Origin: Toxorhynchites rutilus septentrionalis
Lineage: Eukaryota > Arthropoda > Insecta > Diptera > Culicidae
Direction: 5' to 3'
DNA: 64,000 bases
Assembly: GCF_029784135.1 (NCBI RefSeq)
Contig: NC_073745.1
Span: 313,174,560-313,238,559 of the forward strand
The notes beneath the pieces were generated by a model, which saw nothing but the letters and a program-made list of their open reading frames with translations, was not told the origin of the DNA and did not search any database. Positions 46,380 through 58,605 of this stretch are shown here, one piece after another. The position numbers and the translations under genes are program-made. The stretch's first letter is position 1, and every line of letters begins with the position of its first letter.

Positions 46380-46640
46380 AAAATAAAAATGCTCCCGACT
46401 TGCATATATTTGCAATGCCGATTTCCATCTTGGTTTTGATGTCTCTGTTAGGGAACACATTTCGGTGGGAGCAAAAGTTCCCCCTACTTTCATGTATTAG
46501 CAATTCCAATTTCCTCCAGGCAGCTTGGTTTTGATGTCTCTGTTAGGAACCCGCCGCATGTGTCGTCAATTCGACCAATCAGAAGAGGGTATTTCCGTTA
46601 GGATAGGGGTTGAGATTTTTCAATTCTTTGATAGTTAATT
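46380..46640. repeat. GGTTGTGT-family internal modules
   Basis: Two modules with CCCGACTTGCATATATTTGC, AATGCCGATTTCCATC, TTGGTTTTGATGTCTCTGTT and AGGGAACACATTTCGGTGGG. They correspond to the iterated units of the fold-back repeat at 21159-23060. Both ends are missing. Confidence 0.7.
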
Positions 46641-49250
46641 TCATGAGATATATCGTTTTCTTCAATATAAAAAATTGTTATGAAATACCGAAATCGATTG
46701 ACGCAAAAATTTCATCAATCCATCATGAAGTGACTGAGCGTTCCAAATTGGACAATTTTCACGATGTGCTCGATTTTCGATTTTCAATTTGTACCCCAAT
46801 ATGTTCCCGAAAGACGTAATCCTACGTAAAAATTGGTTCCGAATGTCTTAAAATTGCATGAAACGTTAAGATCTGCTGCCATTTCGAATTTTTTTTTCAA
46901 AAATCTACACTCTGGGACTTGGCCTTTCTTTCGGAATACGATGCAAACATACGGTTTAGGGTGCCAATGAGAAGGGTCATCTCGATTTTTCATAAGGAAC
47001 TTCGTGCGAAACGTTGATTTATGTATTTATTTATTTTTTTAATACCACACAGACTATTTAGACATCCTTAATCCTATCTTTAAAAACTAGTCTACTTATA
47101 TTAAAATCAAAAATGTCGTGCACATCGTTGAAAAGTGGAAAGGTCTGAGCCGAAGGGTACGGACGTAACTTTGACGTACGACTGTGATTACTCGGAACAG
47201 TTGTGTTTTATGTAATTCTCTTCATTATCGGTTACTCGAAAATATACTTGATACGATAGAGCAAATTTTCATTCATAATTTTGATTTATATTTTTTAAAT
47301 TTTTGATTTTTCAACCGAAAAGCCAAGCCATTATGTCGTCTATGTCGAATTGCGTCAGGAATTGCCGAGGAAACTAGACCAACGATTGTCTCAGGGCGTA
47401 TTTTGTCAACAAACAAAACTAAAAATGCCATTCAATCGAATGCATCCAGCAACGTGCAAATCGAATAAGTGTAATGTTGTAACAAAGCTGACGAATTTTG
47501 ATGAAAATTTCAGCGAACCGTTGTGGGAGACATTAGTCATTTAATCAACTTGAAATCTAAAAAAATTGACTGTTTAAACACAATTTTTTTTTAAATTTGT
47601 ACAAAACATTTCCAATTCAAAACTATGAGACCTAAAATGTTTTGGTCAGAGAATCAAATGCAGGAAATAGCTTTAGTTTTAATAAAAAAAAATCAAACAA
47701 ATTTTCATGAAAACTTACATTTTTTTTTAAATTTAAATTTATTTTTTCTCGAAACGGTTTTTTTTATTCTGAAAAAAAAGGTAAATGATTTTAGTTTGTC
47801 CAGTCGAAAATATGATCATGGTTTGTCCATTGTTTTGAATGCTCTAACTCAGCAATCCTTTGCCAAATCAGGTATTCGAATGTTCCAAAACATATAAATA
47901 AAATAGTCTTTTCTATGATTTACAGTAGTTTTATAGTATTTTTTATAGTATAGAAATATAGTCTCTCTGTGTTTAGTGTGTTGAGGTGAACACTTTTAAA
48001 ATACCCAAGAAAAGGCAATACTCTGAAGAAAGCCTAAATTATGAATGGATCAATATGATGACAGTAAACACAAGCAATAATAAATGCAACATCTACTTGA
48101 AAATTCGAACTATTCCATTCAAAAATTGTGATTTCTAAAACTGGACAAACCATGATCATTTTTTGGACAATCCATGATCAGTGGTGGTCAAACCATGATC
48201 ATACTTTCTCTTTGAGGAAAATCGTTAAAAAACATAAAACATTGAATGATTCCAACGCCTTATGGTAGTATTAGCAACTAGAAACTTGGGGCTTTTCAGC
48301 AAACACAAACTCGTATCGATTATATATGATTTTCATGAAGAAAAATCGATATGCATTTACTAGTTGCGTAAAAACACCCTAAATTGGACAAACCAAGACC
48401 ATTTACCCTATATGAAGCTCACACAAAAATGCCATATATTTCAGAAGCTATAAGAGATATAAGAATGAAAGATGTCGACGTCTTTGACAAATTTTTCAGT
48501 TCCATATTTTTACATTATTTAAAGTTTATTCAAAAATATTCCTATGTTTTAAACAAATTTAGGATTACTTCTGTTTTCTTTAAAATAAAACATGAAAAAG
48601 TTGTTTTTTGAAGAACTTTTTCCTTGTAAAAGTGACTACATTCCGATGTATGGATGTTGGTTCGTTGGTTTTTAAATTTTTCATATTTTTCTTGAGTATT
48701 TTGAATTTTTTTTTTTTTTTAATGAATTTTAATTTTTAAATAAATTTTTTATATTTTCGTTTCTTTCATCAAAAATCAAAAAATCATTTTTGGCCCCTTT
48801 CAAAATGGGCTGTAATGTTTTTTGAGATTTCAAATGTGCAAAGTTGCGTCAATGACTAATTGCGTGTAATTGCTTCAATCTGAACTGGTGCTGCCAATGG
48901 TCAGTCGAGTTGGTATGAATTTCACCAGCTTATTTTAGTCTAATTGGTCGAGCCTTTTAGTCCGAAAGCATGTGCAAAGTTTCATCCACATTGAAGATGT
49001 TCGGCGAGTCCGATCAAGCCGTTCTTCGGGCATAGGACTGCTCCATAGTTCCGTGCCCTTCTTCATCGTTGAGATCATATGCTGAGTGGAATGCAATATA
49101 ATTCCAAACCCTAACCGTGACTGGCTGTGACTCCCAAAGAATCTACGACTTGCATCATTCTCGAAAGGTGCGCCCGTGCTCATGAAGTTCACTCTTGGCT
49201 TGGCTTAGGTCACACGAATTGTGGCGAACTAAGCTTTACTTCACCCCCCC
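46641..49250. other. AT-rich, no gene recognised
   Basis: GACGTAATCCTACGTA at 46813 is a hairpin-family end, followed by sequence resembling 1180-1210 (GCATGAAACGTTAAGATCTG). Between 47800 and 48420 the strings TTTGTCCAGT, GGACAAACCATGATCAT and TGGACAAACCAAGACCAT recur, suggesting a decayed MITE. A minus frame at 48935-49192 (85 codons) is unrecognised. A C-run lies at 49243. Confidence 0.35.
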
Positions 49251-50230
49251 CCCCACCACAGGCGGCACTGATTCCGAATTAACTCGACCAAGCTAGGCGG
49301 AAAGCTGCTGCTGCGTTACAAAACCACGTCAAACATTCCTGAGTTTTGTCGGGGATTGTCACGCGCTCTGGTGAAACTAGTGTGGTAGGAATCAGCAGTT
49401 TCCGGCTTTCGTTTTTGCGCTTTGGCCCCGCAAAACTGCCGAACTCAGAACTCTGAGCCGATTACCGGTGAATGGTTGATGAGCTGTCAATCAATGTGAG
49501 GGGATTGCTGGCTGGTCGGCTTTCGTTGTGCTAAGTATGTTTCGCGCCGATACGTGTCTTTTGCGTTTGGACTAAATGCATCGACCGTACGCCACCACCG
49601 ACGTGAGATGTGTACGCTAATGAGGCTTCTAATGCCGTTCCTTCTAGGTCTTAAGTTTGTCTGTCAGTTAGTTGGTGGGGAGGGAGTGGCGAGATCCGCG
49701 GGTGATGGTGGTGTTCGAGCCAAACCGACACTAACAAGCAGCATAAACAATCAACTTTCTTCCTTGGCGAGTTAACGTATGCTTTTGGGGTTTTTGTCGT
49801 TCGATATTTGGTTGGGGGCGAGGAACGGAAAACGCGGTAAATCTATTTGAACTTGTACTCGCTGGGAGGGGGAAATCATACCAGAATAGCTACACGTTTA
49901 CCCTGTTTACAAAGCTAATGCTTTGGGTCGGAGATTTGGCCTTTGTTTGGTTACCTCGAGCCAAGCCTTAACCGCCTAATGTAGGTATCGGTGGCACACG
50001 GAACGTCACGAATGATTGTATCTCACAGTCGGTGTCTGCTGCTATTTAGACGGCGTGGTTTGGGGGCAGCTGACGACAACGAGGCGATACTTTTGCCCCC
50101 TTTTGTTCCGCCTTGCTATTTCAGGACAAATTTCTACTTGCGAGAAGTCAACGCGCAAACATTGGTTAGCAACAATTTGCATCTCTTTATACAGTAGTTT
50201 CAGTTGGCTTACCGAGATATTGCCGAATTA
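49251..50230. other. Repeat-poor island
   Basis: Mixed-composition sequence without transposon landmarks. Overlapping frames of 68-73 codons show no domain. Possibly regulatory; unassigned. Confidence 0.35.
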
Positions 50231-50552
50231 ATCTTTGGAGGTAATTTTTGGGGGGATTTTCGCGGGAAGAAACGTTGTTGCATGGGTGATTTGTATTTTT
50301 CGGTGGCAAATCTGACAAATCTGAAATCTATACATATTTTTTATTTAAGGGTTGGTTATCTTGAAACGTCGATGAGATTGATGAACAAAATTCACAGAAA
50401 CCGCGGAATTTTCACACTATGAAAGCATGTTCTCTTAGTCCCACCAAATATTGAGAGGATGTCCGGAATAAAATGGATATAGTTTTATGCTCTATTTCTC
50501 ACTGTGTTTTCTATCATTTGATCTCCAACGCCATGGTAACTTACATATCACC

Positions 50553-51440
50553 AGGGTTGCCACAAATACAGTATATTCTGTATTTTACAGAATATTCGTA
50601 AAATTTCAGATACCGAACCTGTATATACAAAATTACGGATTTTCAGCAAAGATACAGAATGTACAGATTTTAAATTCAATTTTGAATATTGAATTTATCA
50701 CAGTTCCTACATAGATACCTTGATTCATAAAAATGTTGAACGCAACGCAACGAGATGGCTTTCGTTGGATGCAGTTGTTAAGCGAAATCTTGAGCGACTC
50801 CCTCATCTCCCTATGACTGCCTTTCTTTTTATCAAAACATTCGAATTTTGTAAAACTTTATTAACACAGAACGATATCTTAAAGTACCCAGATTTTGAAC
50901 GTCCTTTCATATTGACTACTGACGCTAGCAATTTCGCAATCGGAGCAGTTTTTTTTTTCCCAAGCTTCCCATAGCTTAAACTATTCTTTTCTTTCATTTT
51001 CAATCAGAAAGTTCTCAACTTTGCGAACTTTATAATGATACAAGAATGTTTTGTTGATGATGATTGGGTAACTTATGTTTTGAGAGCTACGTGCAACGAA
51101 TCGCTGATACTAACCATGATGTGAAAGATTTTGAAGACTTTCTGAATAAACCTGAGGATGTTTACGTTGCTATCGATGCAGAAGAAGATAAAAAAGGATT
51201 GGAAGCTGACCTTCAAATCGATTTGTCGTGACTTCTATATTGAACTCGGGAAGCCGAATTCAAAGCGATTTGATTTCAGCGATCCGGTTATCAAAACTAC
51301 AACCTTGATGAACCCTTAACATTTCGTCAAGCTACCATACCTTTATGATTTTATGCCTCAATTTCCTCCATTCGTCGGAGCTAGTAATAGACATGACTTG
51401 GATAACGAATTCAGGCTACTCAAGAATTTGAAGGCAAGTT
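50553..51440 (+). mobile_element. hAT-type relic, second copy of GTTGCCACA family
   Basis: It begins AGGGTTGCCACAAATACAG with repeated TACAG motifs. Coding fragments: ERNATRWLSLDAVVKRNLE (50738-50795; the TRWLS motif is common to hAT transposases), then after a Gypsy-like piece IADTNHDVKDFEDFLNKPED and FDFSDPVIKTTTLMNP. Next are YLYDFMPQFPPFVGASNRHD and LDNEFRLLKNLKAS (to about 51435), just before the minus-strand Helitron. All are in broken frames. Confidence 0.6.
50800..50968 (+). pseudogene. Ty3/Gypsy pol fragment (RT-RNase H junction)
   Basis: In the frame starting at 50720 the residues FEFCKTLLTQNDILKYPDF then RPFILTTDASNFAIGAV are characteristic of the end of the reverse transcriptase and start of RNase H in Gypsy-group LTR retrotransposons (the pattern is LxxPDFxxPFxLxTDAS-xAIGAVL). 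The frame runs without a break from the hAT piece into this one but collapses in a T10 run right after AIGAV. No LTRs, integrase or protease are visible. It is embedded in a hAT relic. Confidence 0.75.
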
Positions 51441-51449
51441 CAACAAAAC

Positions 51450-52260
51450 CATGTAAAACATCATAGAAATGTTCATTGGCCTCTAAAACGTTTACATGTC
51501 AAATTTGGGTCAATTTGCTGGATTAGTTCTTGAATTATGCAGAAATTTGTATGGCAGTACCAAGAAAGAGAGAGGAGAGGAGTGTCTATTCACCAAGGAA
51601 ACGTTTCGTGTCCCTTAAAACATTCGAATGACAAATTTGACTCCATTTGCTTGATGAGCTTTCGAATTATGCAGAAATTTGTCTTTCATTTGTATGGCAG
51701 TTCCGGCACTGTAAGAACATTTATTGCACCCTAAAACCTCCACATGCCAAATTTGGTTTCATTTGCTTGATTATTTCTCGAGTAATGCAGAAACTTGTGT
51801 TTCATTTGTATACCGTTACATTTATTCCATGTAACCCTCCCTTACAGAGGGGGGTGGAGAGTCTAACCGCCATAGAAACATTTATTGTAATCTAAAACCT
51901 TCACATGCCAAATTTGGTTCCATTTGCTTGATTAAATCTCGAGTAATGCAGAAATTTGTATTTCATTTGTATGGCAGACCCCCCTTAGAGAGGGGGGTGG
52001 AGAGTCTAACCACCATAGAAATATTTATTGTACCCTAAAACCTCTACATGCCAAATTTGGTTTCATTTGCTTGATTAATTCTCGAGTAATGCAGAAATTT
52101 GTGTTTCATTTGTATGGCAGACCCCCTTAGAGAGGGGGGAGGGGTCTCAAACTATCACGAAAACCTTCCCCGGCCCCAATTTTCATGTTGATCGGTTCAG
52201 TAGTTTCCGAGTCCATAAGAATCAGACAGACATACAGAAATCCATTTTTATATATATAAA
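51450..52260 (-). mobile_element. Non-autonomous Helitron, 3'-truncated
   Basis: On the minus strand it starts near 52260 with TATATATAAAAATGGATTTC, TGATTCTTATGGACTCGGAA and ACTACTGAACCGATCAACA. At least four minisatellite units follow (ATACAAATGAAACACAAATT type). The CTAG terminus is not found, so its 3' end is missing or replaced at the hAT boundary. Confidence 0.8.
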
Positions 52261-52351
52261 TTTCGTTGTATGGATACGACTTTAACAACCCAAAATAAAT
52301 TCTTTTTATCTGTGTTTTTTCTGAGAAAATCTGTATCGAAATCTGTATAAA

Positions 52352-52854
52352 CCCTTTGCGGTAGTTTGTCTGCTTTCAGCCACCACAGCAAAGCAGTATA
52401 CTAATATTATAATTTATGCAACAATGTATCAGTTCACACTTTTTTCTAAACGAATTTTAATGTCTTGTGTACTTATTTACGAACCAAAACGGTGCTACTA
52501 TGAATAAAAGATAACGGTACTCAGTATAAACAAAAGTTGTCATCCATGCTTGAGAAAAGGATTAATGGAAAACTCAATGTATTGCGGCGCTGTGTAGAAG
52601 TAAAGAACATTGTTCTATATGTTCAAACAGAAAGATAAAAGGCGAAAGACGCCAAACTAATTATTTTTGTGATACATGCGAAAGATATCAAACGAAGAAG
52701 AATTATAGCAAATATTTTTGATCATAAACAAAAAAACATTGCTTAGTAAATCCTTATGAGAAGTTTACAAAAAAATTAGGGAATCTTGTTCATCTGCTTT
52801 ATCATGTGAAAAAAAAATTGCGAAATAGTCGAAATTTAATACGACCACAAAGAG
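52352..52854 (+). mobile_element. Short piggyBac-like element
   Basis: The left end CCCTTTGCGGTAGTTTGTC and the right end, reversed, CTCTTTGTGGTCGTATT, form short inverted repeats. TTAA follows at 52855-52858; the left target is degenerate (TAAA or ATAA). It contains the transposase C-terminal cysteine-rich segment on the plus strand. 503 bp is far below autonomous size: an internal-deletion derivative. Confidence 0.6.
52573..52720 (+). pseudogene. piggyBac transposase C-terminal Cys-rich domain
   Basis: Across one frameshift the plus strand gives NVLRRCVE, then CRSKEHCSICSNRKIKG, then TNYFCDTCERYQTKKNYSKY, ending at a TGA. A series of CxxC pairs after an RRC motif is the C-terminal zinc-binding domain of piggyBac transposases. 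The last Cys/His pairs are degenerate. Everything upstream of it (the DDD catalytic core) is absent. Confidence 0.5.
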
Positions 52855-52858
52855 TTAA

Positions 52859-54823
52859 ATTTATAAGATCAATCTTGAATCATAATCTTAGCTTATTAAA
52901 AATTTGACGATGTTGATGGTATCCATGTAAAAATTCGTATTCACTGTGCTTCAGTAGGAAAAAGATAAGCAGTGTTATTTATTTATTGTAAAGCTCTCCG
53001 ATAACGCAGGCTTTAGCATCTTTTCGCCATAGATTGAACATGAGAAAGCAGTACTACTCAATACATATGAATGCCAAAATGACTCTCATTCAGATTGATT
53101 CGAACGCTATATGAATGAAATTGGTGAGTTGGGAAAAATATTATTGAGATAAAAATGCCTAATATTCTAACAGAAGATGTGAAGGATTACATAGTATGTT
53201 GTCGAATGCAATAAACACGGAAAAAGACATAAACAACAGATTATTGTAATGCTTGCCTCGACAAGCCGGACATGCGGCTTGGCAATTGTTACAAGGAATA
53301 TAGACGATATTACATGCGCTGACATTTCAAAGCAGGCTTGATAAAGGTGTAATGATGTATAAAATATACGGCCTTTTTAGCAATCTTCTTATCCCCAGCC
53401 CAAAGAAATTACACACGTGTAACACGTGTGTAATTTTTCTAAGTTAAGAATAAGAAGTTTATTAAAAATACTATCAAACGTCCCGAGTTGCAGGATCACC
53501 AAGCAAATCCAACGTCGAGTGCAAAGGATTAGGACGATAAGAGTAAATATTATGATACAAAACAATCCAGCTAGTAGAAGTATCCATCTTTCGATGATTT
53601 ATGTGCAAGTTAACGCGATTGACATGTTTTGCAAACTTTTTTCCTGTTTATAAACAAGTCAAAAACATGTCAAACGCTAGAATTTTCACTCAACAATGTT
53701 ACGAGAAAAATACAATTTTTCAGGAATGCCACATATTCTGGAAACTATAAAATATAGAAACAGAATTTCATATTTTTATCAGATCTAAAACATTGCCGAA
53801 TACACTCAATAGCCATCCTGACAGTAAACAAAATTAGACTTAATTGTATTTTGTTCAAAGGCAACATGAGAAAGTCATTGTTAGAAAAAAAATTCCTATG
53901 AAAGTGCCCATCTTCCAATGTTTTGGTGACTTGTTGGAAATTGGAAGAGCTATTCATATATTTTTTTTTAGAATTAAAGAAACGTTTTTAAGAAAAATTA
54001 ATTTTAATTTTTTAAATATTTTTTTTACTGTGTAAATATTTTGATTTTTTATGAAAATTTGAATATTTATCTACATTTCATCCTTCGATCATAATTTTTT
54101 AGGTACTATAATGTTTGAGTTATAATTTTTTGTAAGAAATTAAGGAGAAAACTTTGACCCTTTCCAAACACAATTCAATTTCCAGTACATGCGTTAGATT
54201 GGTTGAACGAACAGGTTCATTTTAGATTTTATTCAGTGCGCCAACTTTTTTTTGTGAGAAACAACGATCTGAAAGCAAAGAGACAATGAGGAGACTTTCG
54301 AATGTGATCTCAACCGCTTTAACAACGTTTTCAGGTACAAAACTCGGCATGTTAGAGTTGTGAACACTTCTACGAAATGTTATACACTGTTTGTCCATAG
54401 ATGATCTTCAACCTTAAACTGCACATACGAAGTTGCGTAGTATTGTATCCGACGTGAACGCCCAAAACTACTTTCAGTTTATCATCGATGCTTTCGACTT
54501 ATCTTGTAGGTATTATACACAGTTCGTTTGTTTGTCGAAATCAAATATAATTTGTTTTCTGAGTTGACATGTGCATCAACATCATCTAAGATTTTTTTTG
54601 CAATGCAATTGGGTACCGACACCACCAGTGTGTGTGCAAACGCCCATTCATTTCTAGGAAACCGGTGCCAATCGAAGGAGCAACCATTTGCATCAACTTT
54701 TCATGATTTCCATCATTCGACTGATTACACAGCATCTTCTTCATTTATAATTTGCGAGCGAGTTGTCTCGCGAAAGAAAAAGAAAACACAATCTTACTCG
54801 TTCTCGAATGCAACAAACAAATG
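52859..54823. other. No gene recognised; perfect palindrome inside
   Basis: AT-rich sequence without family matches. A perfect 31-base palindrome lies at 53406-53436. Frames such as 53426-53653 and 54528-54827 (99 codons) have no domain. Confidence 0.4.
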
Positions 54824-54835
54824 CTGACATGTGAT

Positions 54836-55000
54836 TTTTTTTTATTTTTTTTTATATCTGTATTATAGTGATTTTCAACTCATTTGGCTGGTTCGTCACT
54901 TTTACTTCCATTTTTGGAAGAATGTCGGGAGTGAGAATTGAACTCGTGACCTTCAGCGTGAGAGGCATGGATGTTACCACTACGCCAGATCGCCTCCTCA
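54836..55000 (-). mobile_element. Second tRNA-derived SINE family
   Basis: The minus strand starts GAGGCGATCTGGCGTAGTGG (A box) and contains CGAGTTCAATTCTCACTCCC (B box). It then runs through GAAGTAAAAGTGACGAACCA to an A-rich tail. A perfect 12-bp duplication, CTGACATGTGAT, flanks it (54824-54835, 55001-55012). At about 165 bp it is shorter than the SINE at 29622 and has a different tRNA-like head. Confidence 0.9.
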
Positions 55001-55012
55001 CTGACATGTGAT

Positions 55013-56460
55013 GACAGCCGGGAAAAAAGCTCTATAAGTAGCGTCGTGGCGACTGTTGACTTGTACTTGGATGGTTGGGATTGAGTAACGACTTTTTTTG
55101 TACGCTCTCCAGTTGCAGAAAGGTGCTTTCGAACGCAATAACCGATAAGTGGCTTGGGGAGGATATAAATCACACCCGTTTGTAAAGTCAGAGACCGTAA
55201 TTATTTCGTTGGAATTTGTTTCATGACGATTAGCGGTGTTGTATTGGTTTTTATAGATCGCATTGGTTCCGAATTCGGTCAGAAAACGTACCAACTTCAT
55301 TACCATTCTTAGGTAATTTTGTTTTTGAGTCATTCAAGAAACAATGATGGATCATGAAAAACACAGTAGAGCGGAACCGATCATTTACGTAATTCTGTCA
55401 GCTTGATTTCCATCTCATTGAAATTGTAAAGAAAAATAATTTAACCGCCACATAAATCACGAACCGCTTTGGAGCGCTCGGTAAAAAGGTACATTATATT
55501 GAAGCAGACTTGCGTGATGCGTTTCCCACCGTAACAATAGCTGTCGGAACGCCTCGTTTATGGGGACGAAGTAGCAGCAATTTCAGGTCCCCCCTCAAAA
55601 AATGGATTTTCCGTAGCGGGCGTAGCGAACGAAAGTGGCGATAAATGAGTCGTGATAGCAACGAGAAGAGGAAGTATCCGGTGATGGCGATCTTTTATTT
55701 CTCCAACAGGTAGCAACAATAAAGAGTCATATTCACATCTAGGGAGAAACCACCGCCACCGGGGATTAAAGCGAACTTTAATAATGGTTAATTTCCCACG
55801 GGGGGCATCAGATGTCGCACTTCCGTGCCCGGAGAAGAGACCTGTGCCTGTGATCGTACTCTCAGGGCCTCTCAGGGTGCGACGAATGGAAAGTAAAAGT
55901 CGTGTTAAGATGACCATTGCGCTGATATCGGGGTATGCACCCGAAGGTCCACTTTCGTCGGTTTTGTTTATAATATCTGTTCGTGGTTTTTTCGTTCATT
56001 GTTGTGAATGCCGATTAGTTTGTCAAAACAATGTAACGGGATTTGAATAATAAGGAAACCCAAATTTAATAATAAGGAAACCCAAATGGATCTTCAGATG
56101 AATTCGTTGAAGACCAACCCTCCGATCCTATCTTCTTAAGCACGCAAAACTGAAGCATACCAGATCATGTCAAGCCTGAGAAGCCTTGATGAAATCTATT
56201 GATCCGCTCTCGAGTTAAATCATGTCATACGGACACCAAATCACTTTTATTTAACCCTTAATAAGGCCGTGCAAACTAGGAAAACTATCGACTCAAACTT
56301 CAGAAGCATAATCATTACATGAGGAAGAACCTACATTTACCTTTGATGAAAAATAAACTACTGAAACAGTTGAAAAAAATTGTGACAATATAGTTGCCAC
56401 TGACCATTAACCCCAAAAACACTGTTTGACGCTGACTTGTAAGCTCAGTTAATTGCGCCT
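55013..56460. other. Repeat-poor stretch
   Basis: 55480-56000 is of mixed composition and free of transposon marks. Frames of 119 (55558-55917, minus) and 88 codons (55784-56050, plus) overlap antisense and have no domain. AATAAGGAAACCCAAAT is repeated in tandem at 56048-56085. Nothing coding can be supported. Confidence 0.35.
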
Positions 56461-56703
56461 TTGGTTATGCAAAAAATTAATCCCACTCGCCTTATTCTTC
56501 AGACATTACTTCGTCCGGTTACTACCTTTTTCGATGAAGTTGATGAAGTCAAATGCTGGCTCGATTCGTGGTTAGTCGACAAACCGGCCGATTATTTCCA
56601 GAAAGGGATCCGTTTTTGGCAAAGATGGGAAAAAGTTGTGATGGGCAACACTTTGAGTATTAAATTTGCAACCATTTTTGCAGAACAAAGCATTAATTTT
56701 TGA
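56461..56703 (+). pseudogene. Mariner transposase C-terminal remnant
   Basis: Residues VTTFFDEVDEVKCWLDSWL then VDKPADYFQKGIRFWQRWEK then VVMGN follow the typical C-terminal pattern of mariner/Tc transposases (WLDxFFxxKPxxFFxxGIxxLPxRWxKVI). No catalytic Asp-containing segments and no terminal repeats are recognisable upstream, so this is an old, isolated fragment. Confidence 0.6.
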
Positions 56704-57637
56704 AGAAAAAAAACGAAGAAAATTACCGGTACACCTATTATTATAGATACCGACCAAGTCGATAGCATCGACCGAGTGAAAGCTATCGGTGCAACTGTCA
56801 GAATTTTTCGAGTTACCTATCTTGCATATAGCGCTCAAAGCGCTCAATGTTTTGATTTTTTGATTCTCGAAAATCTTCCAGGGGGGAACAGGAAATTTGG
56901 AGAATCGATTTTGTTTTCGATGCCAAATGACTTGAAAATGGATAAAACATCGAGATCTGGTGTTGGCTCGAAAAACATTTTTTGGTCCAAAATCGATCTT
57001 TTGGAACTTAGCCTGAGTGGTTAAAAATCGGAACCTGGCTTTTGAGGCACCCCTAAATGATGTCCGATTGAGTTAAAATTTCGCACAGGTCATTTTTTTT
57101 TGGGCCAATAAACAAAATGTACATGGTCGGTTCTTTAAATTCGATAATTATTTTTTCCATACCTTCATTGCCACTCAGGCTAAGTCCCAAAAGATCGATT
57201 TCCGGCCAAAAATTTCTCAAATAAACGATTCAATTATTTTTATAGCCTCACGAATCGCCATTTTTTATAGAGCAATTGTACCCCAAATCGACCAAAACAG
57301 TAAATTTTGACCCGATCCTCTCCGATCATTTTTGAGATTTGGTACTTATGATGGAAGATTTTCAAAAAAAAAAGTTTTCATTGTCAAAATCATTGATTCT
57401 TCTTCCAATGAAACGTAACTCAAAATCCAGATGTCTGATTAAATTATGATGTTTGACAAAGTTATTGGAAAATCAATGAACTACTTTGCAAAACTATCAT
57501 TTTCAATGCACTGCTAAAAATTCTTACTCGAAAATGGAATTTTATATTAACAACTTTTATATCCCCAATGTTAGGTCATCCATGAGAATGCACCGGTTGC
57601 GATAGTTCAAAATACGCTCATATAGTAAGCTAGTGAC
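56704..57637. other. No gene seen
   Basis: AT-rich. TGAGGCACCCCTAAATGATGTCCGATTGAG near 57041 resembles the degenerate units around 1320-1435. An 82-codon frame at 56776-57024 is unrecognised. Confidence 0.35.
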
Positions 57638-58440
57638 CTAGCTTACCCGGCAAACTTTGTCCCGACCAAAATTTATTTTTCATTATCACATTCACGTTTT
57701 CTTAGTAAGCGCACGTTCATGGGCCTAATCGCAGACCACGTTGAATTTACCTTTTACTATAAAATTCCTAGTACATCTACCAAAGCTCATCATTATAATA
57801 TCAGATTATTTTCAAACAAAATTCTCGTTCAAGATTTTTCAACCACTTGCAACTAACATGTTTCTCCATTACATGGAATAAATGTTTAACACAGAAAGTA
57901 TGATAGAATAAAGGCAGGTGTCTAAAGGTGTTTATTCACCATAGAAACGTTTTGTGTCCCCTAAAACCTTTGCATGCCAAATTTGGCATTTTCTTGATTA
58001 GTTTTCGAGTTATGCAGAAATTTGTCTTTCATTTGTATGAAGACCCCCCCCCCCCTCCCTAAAGGAGGGGGAAGGAGTATCTAACCACCATAGAATCATT
58101 CATTGCACCCTAGAACCTCCACACGCCAAATTTGGTTTCGTTTGACACTCCACTCCCCTTAGAAACCACCGTGAAAACATTCATTGCGCCCTAAAACCTC
58201 CTCATGCCAAATTTCGTTTCATTTGCTTGACTAATTCTCGAGTAATATAGAAATTTGTGTTTTATTTGTATGACAGCCCCCCTTAGAGAGGGGGGAGGGG
58301 TCTCAAACTATCATGAAAACCTTCCCCGGCCCCAAAAACCCCTACATACCAATTTTCATGTTGATCGGTTCAGTAGTTTCCGAGTCCATAAGAATCAGAC
58401 AGACAGACAGACAGGCAGAAATCCATTTTTATATCTATAG
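57638..58440 (-). mobile_element. Non-autonomous Helitron, 58-kb copy
   Basis: The reverse complement ends AAAGTTTGCCGGGTAAGCTAG (CTAG at 57638-57641). It starts at about 58440 with CTATAGATATAAAAATGG, followed by the GTCTGTCTGTCTG tract and ACTGAACCGATCAACATGAA. It has about three minisatellite units and the same unique 3' section as the copy at 44506-45392. Its 5' end abuts a transposase fragment. Confidence 0.85.
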
Positions 58441-58605
58441 ATACAGCTTTCGAGCTCGTGTTTTAGCGCGATCTTGCTACTCCGGTGTTTGGTCACTTTT
58501 TGCATTTTATAGGTCTTTAAACAATGTCTCTGTTTAATCCGCTGAATCATCCCAACACTGGTTTTGAACTTCTTAGCCAAATCACGAACAAATGCAAACG
58601 TGTTC
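58441..58605 (-). pseudogene. Tc1/mariner-type transposase HTH fragment
   Basis: The minus strand reads KNTFAFVRDLAKKFKTSVGM, then IQRIKQRHCLKTYKMQKV, then TKHRSSKIALKHE. This corresponds to the second helix-turn-helix and linker of ITmD37E-like transposases: compare SSVRDVANKLNLSSSFVQR and LRTYKVQKAPNR in the element at 30073. The rest is cut off where the Helitron begins. The catalytic class cannot be read from this piece. Confidence 0.7.

Noticed and set aside
54900..55000. tRNA gene on the minus strand
   Set aside because: Same reason: A-rich tail and a perfect 12-bp duplication identify a SINE.
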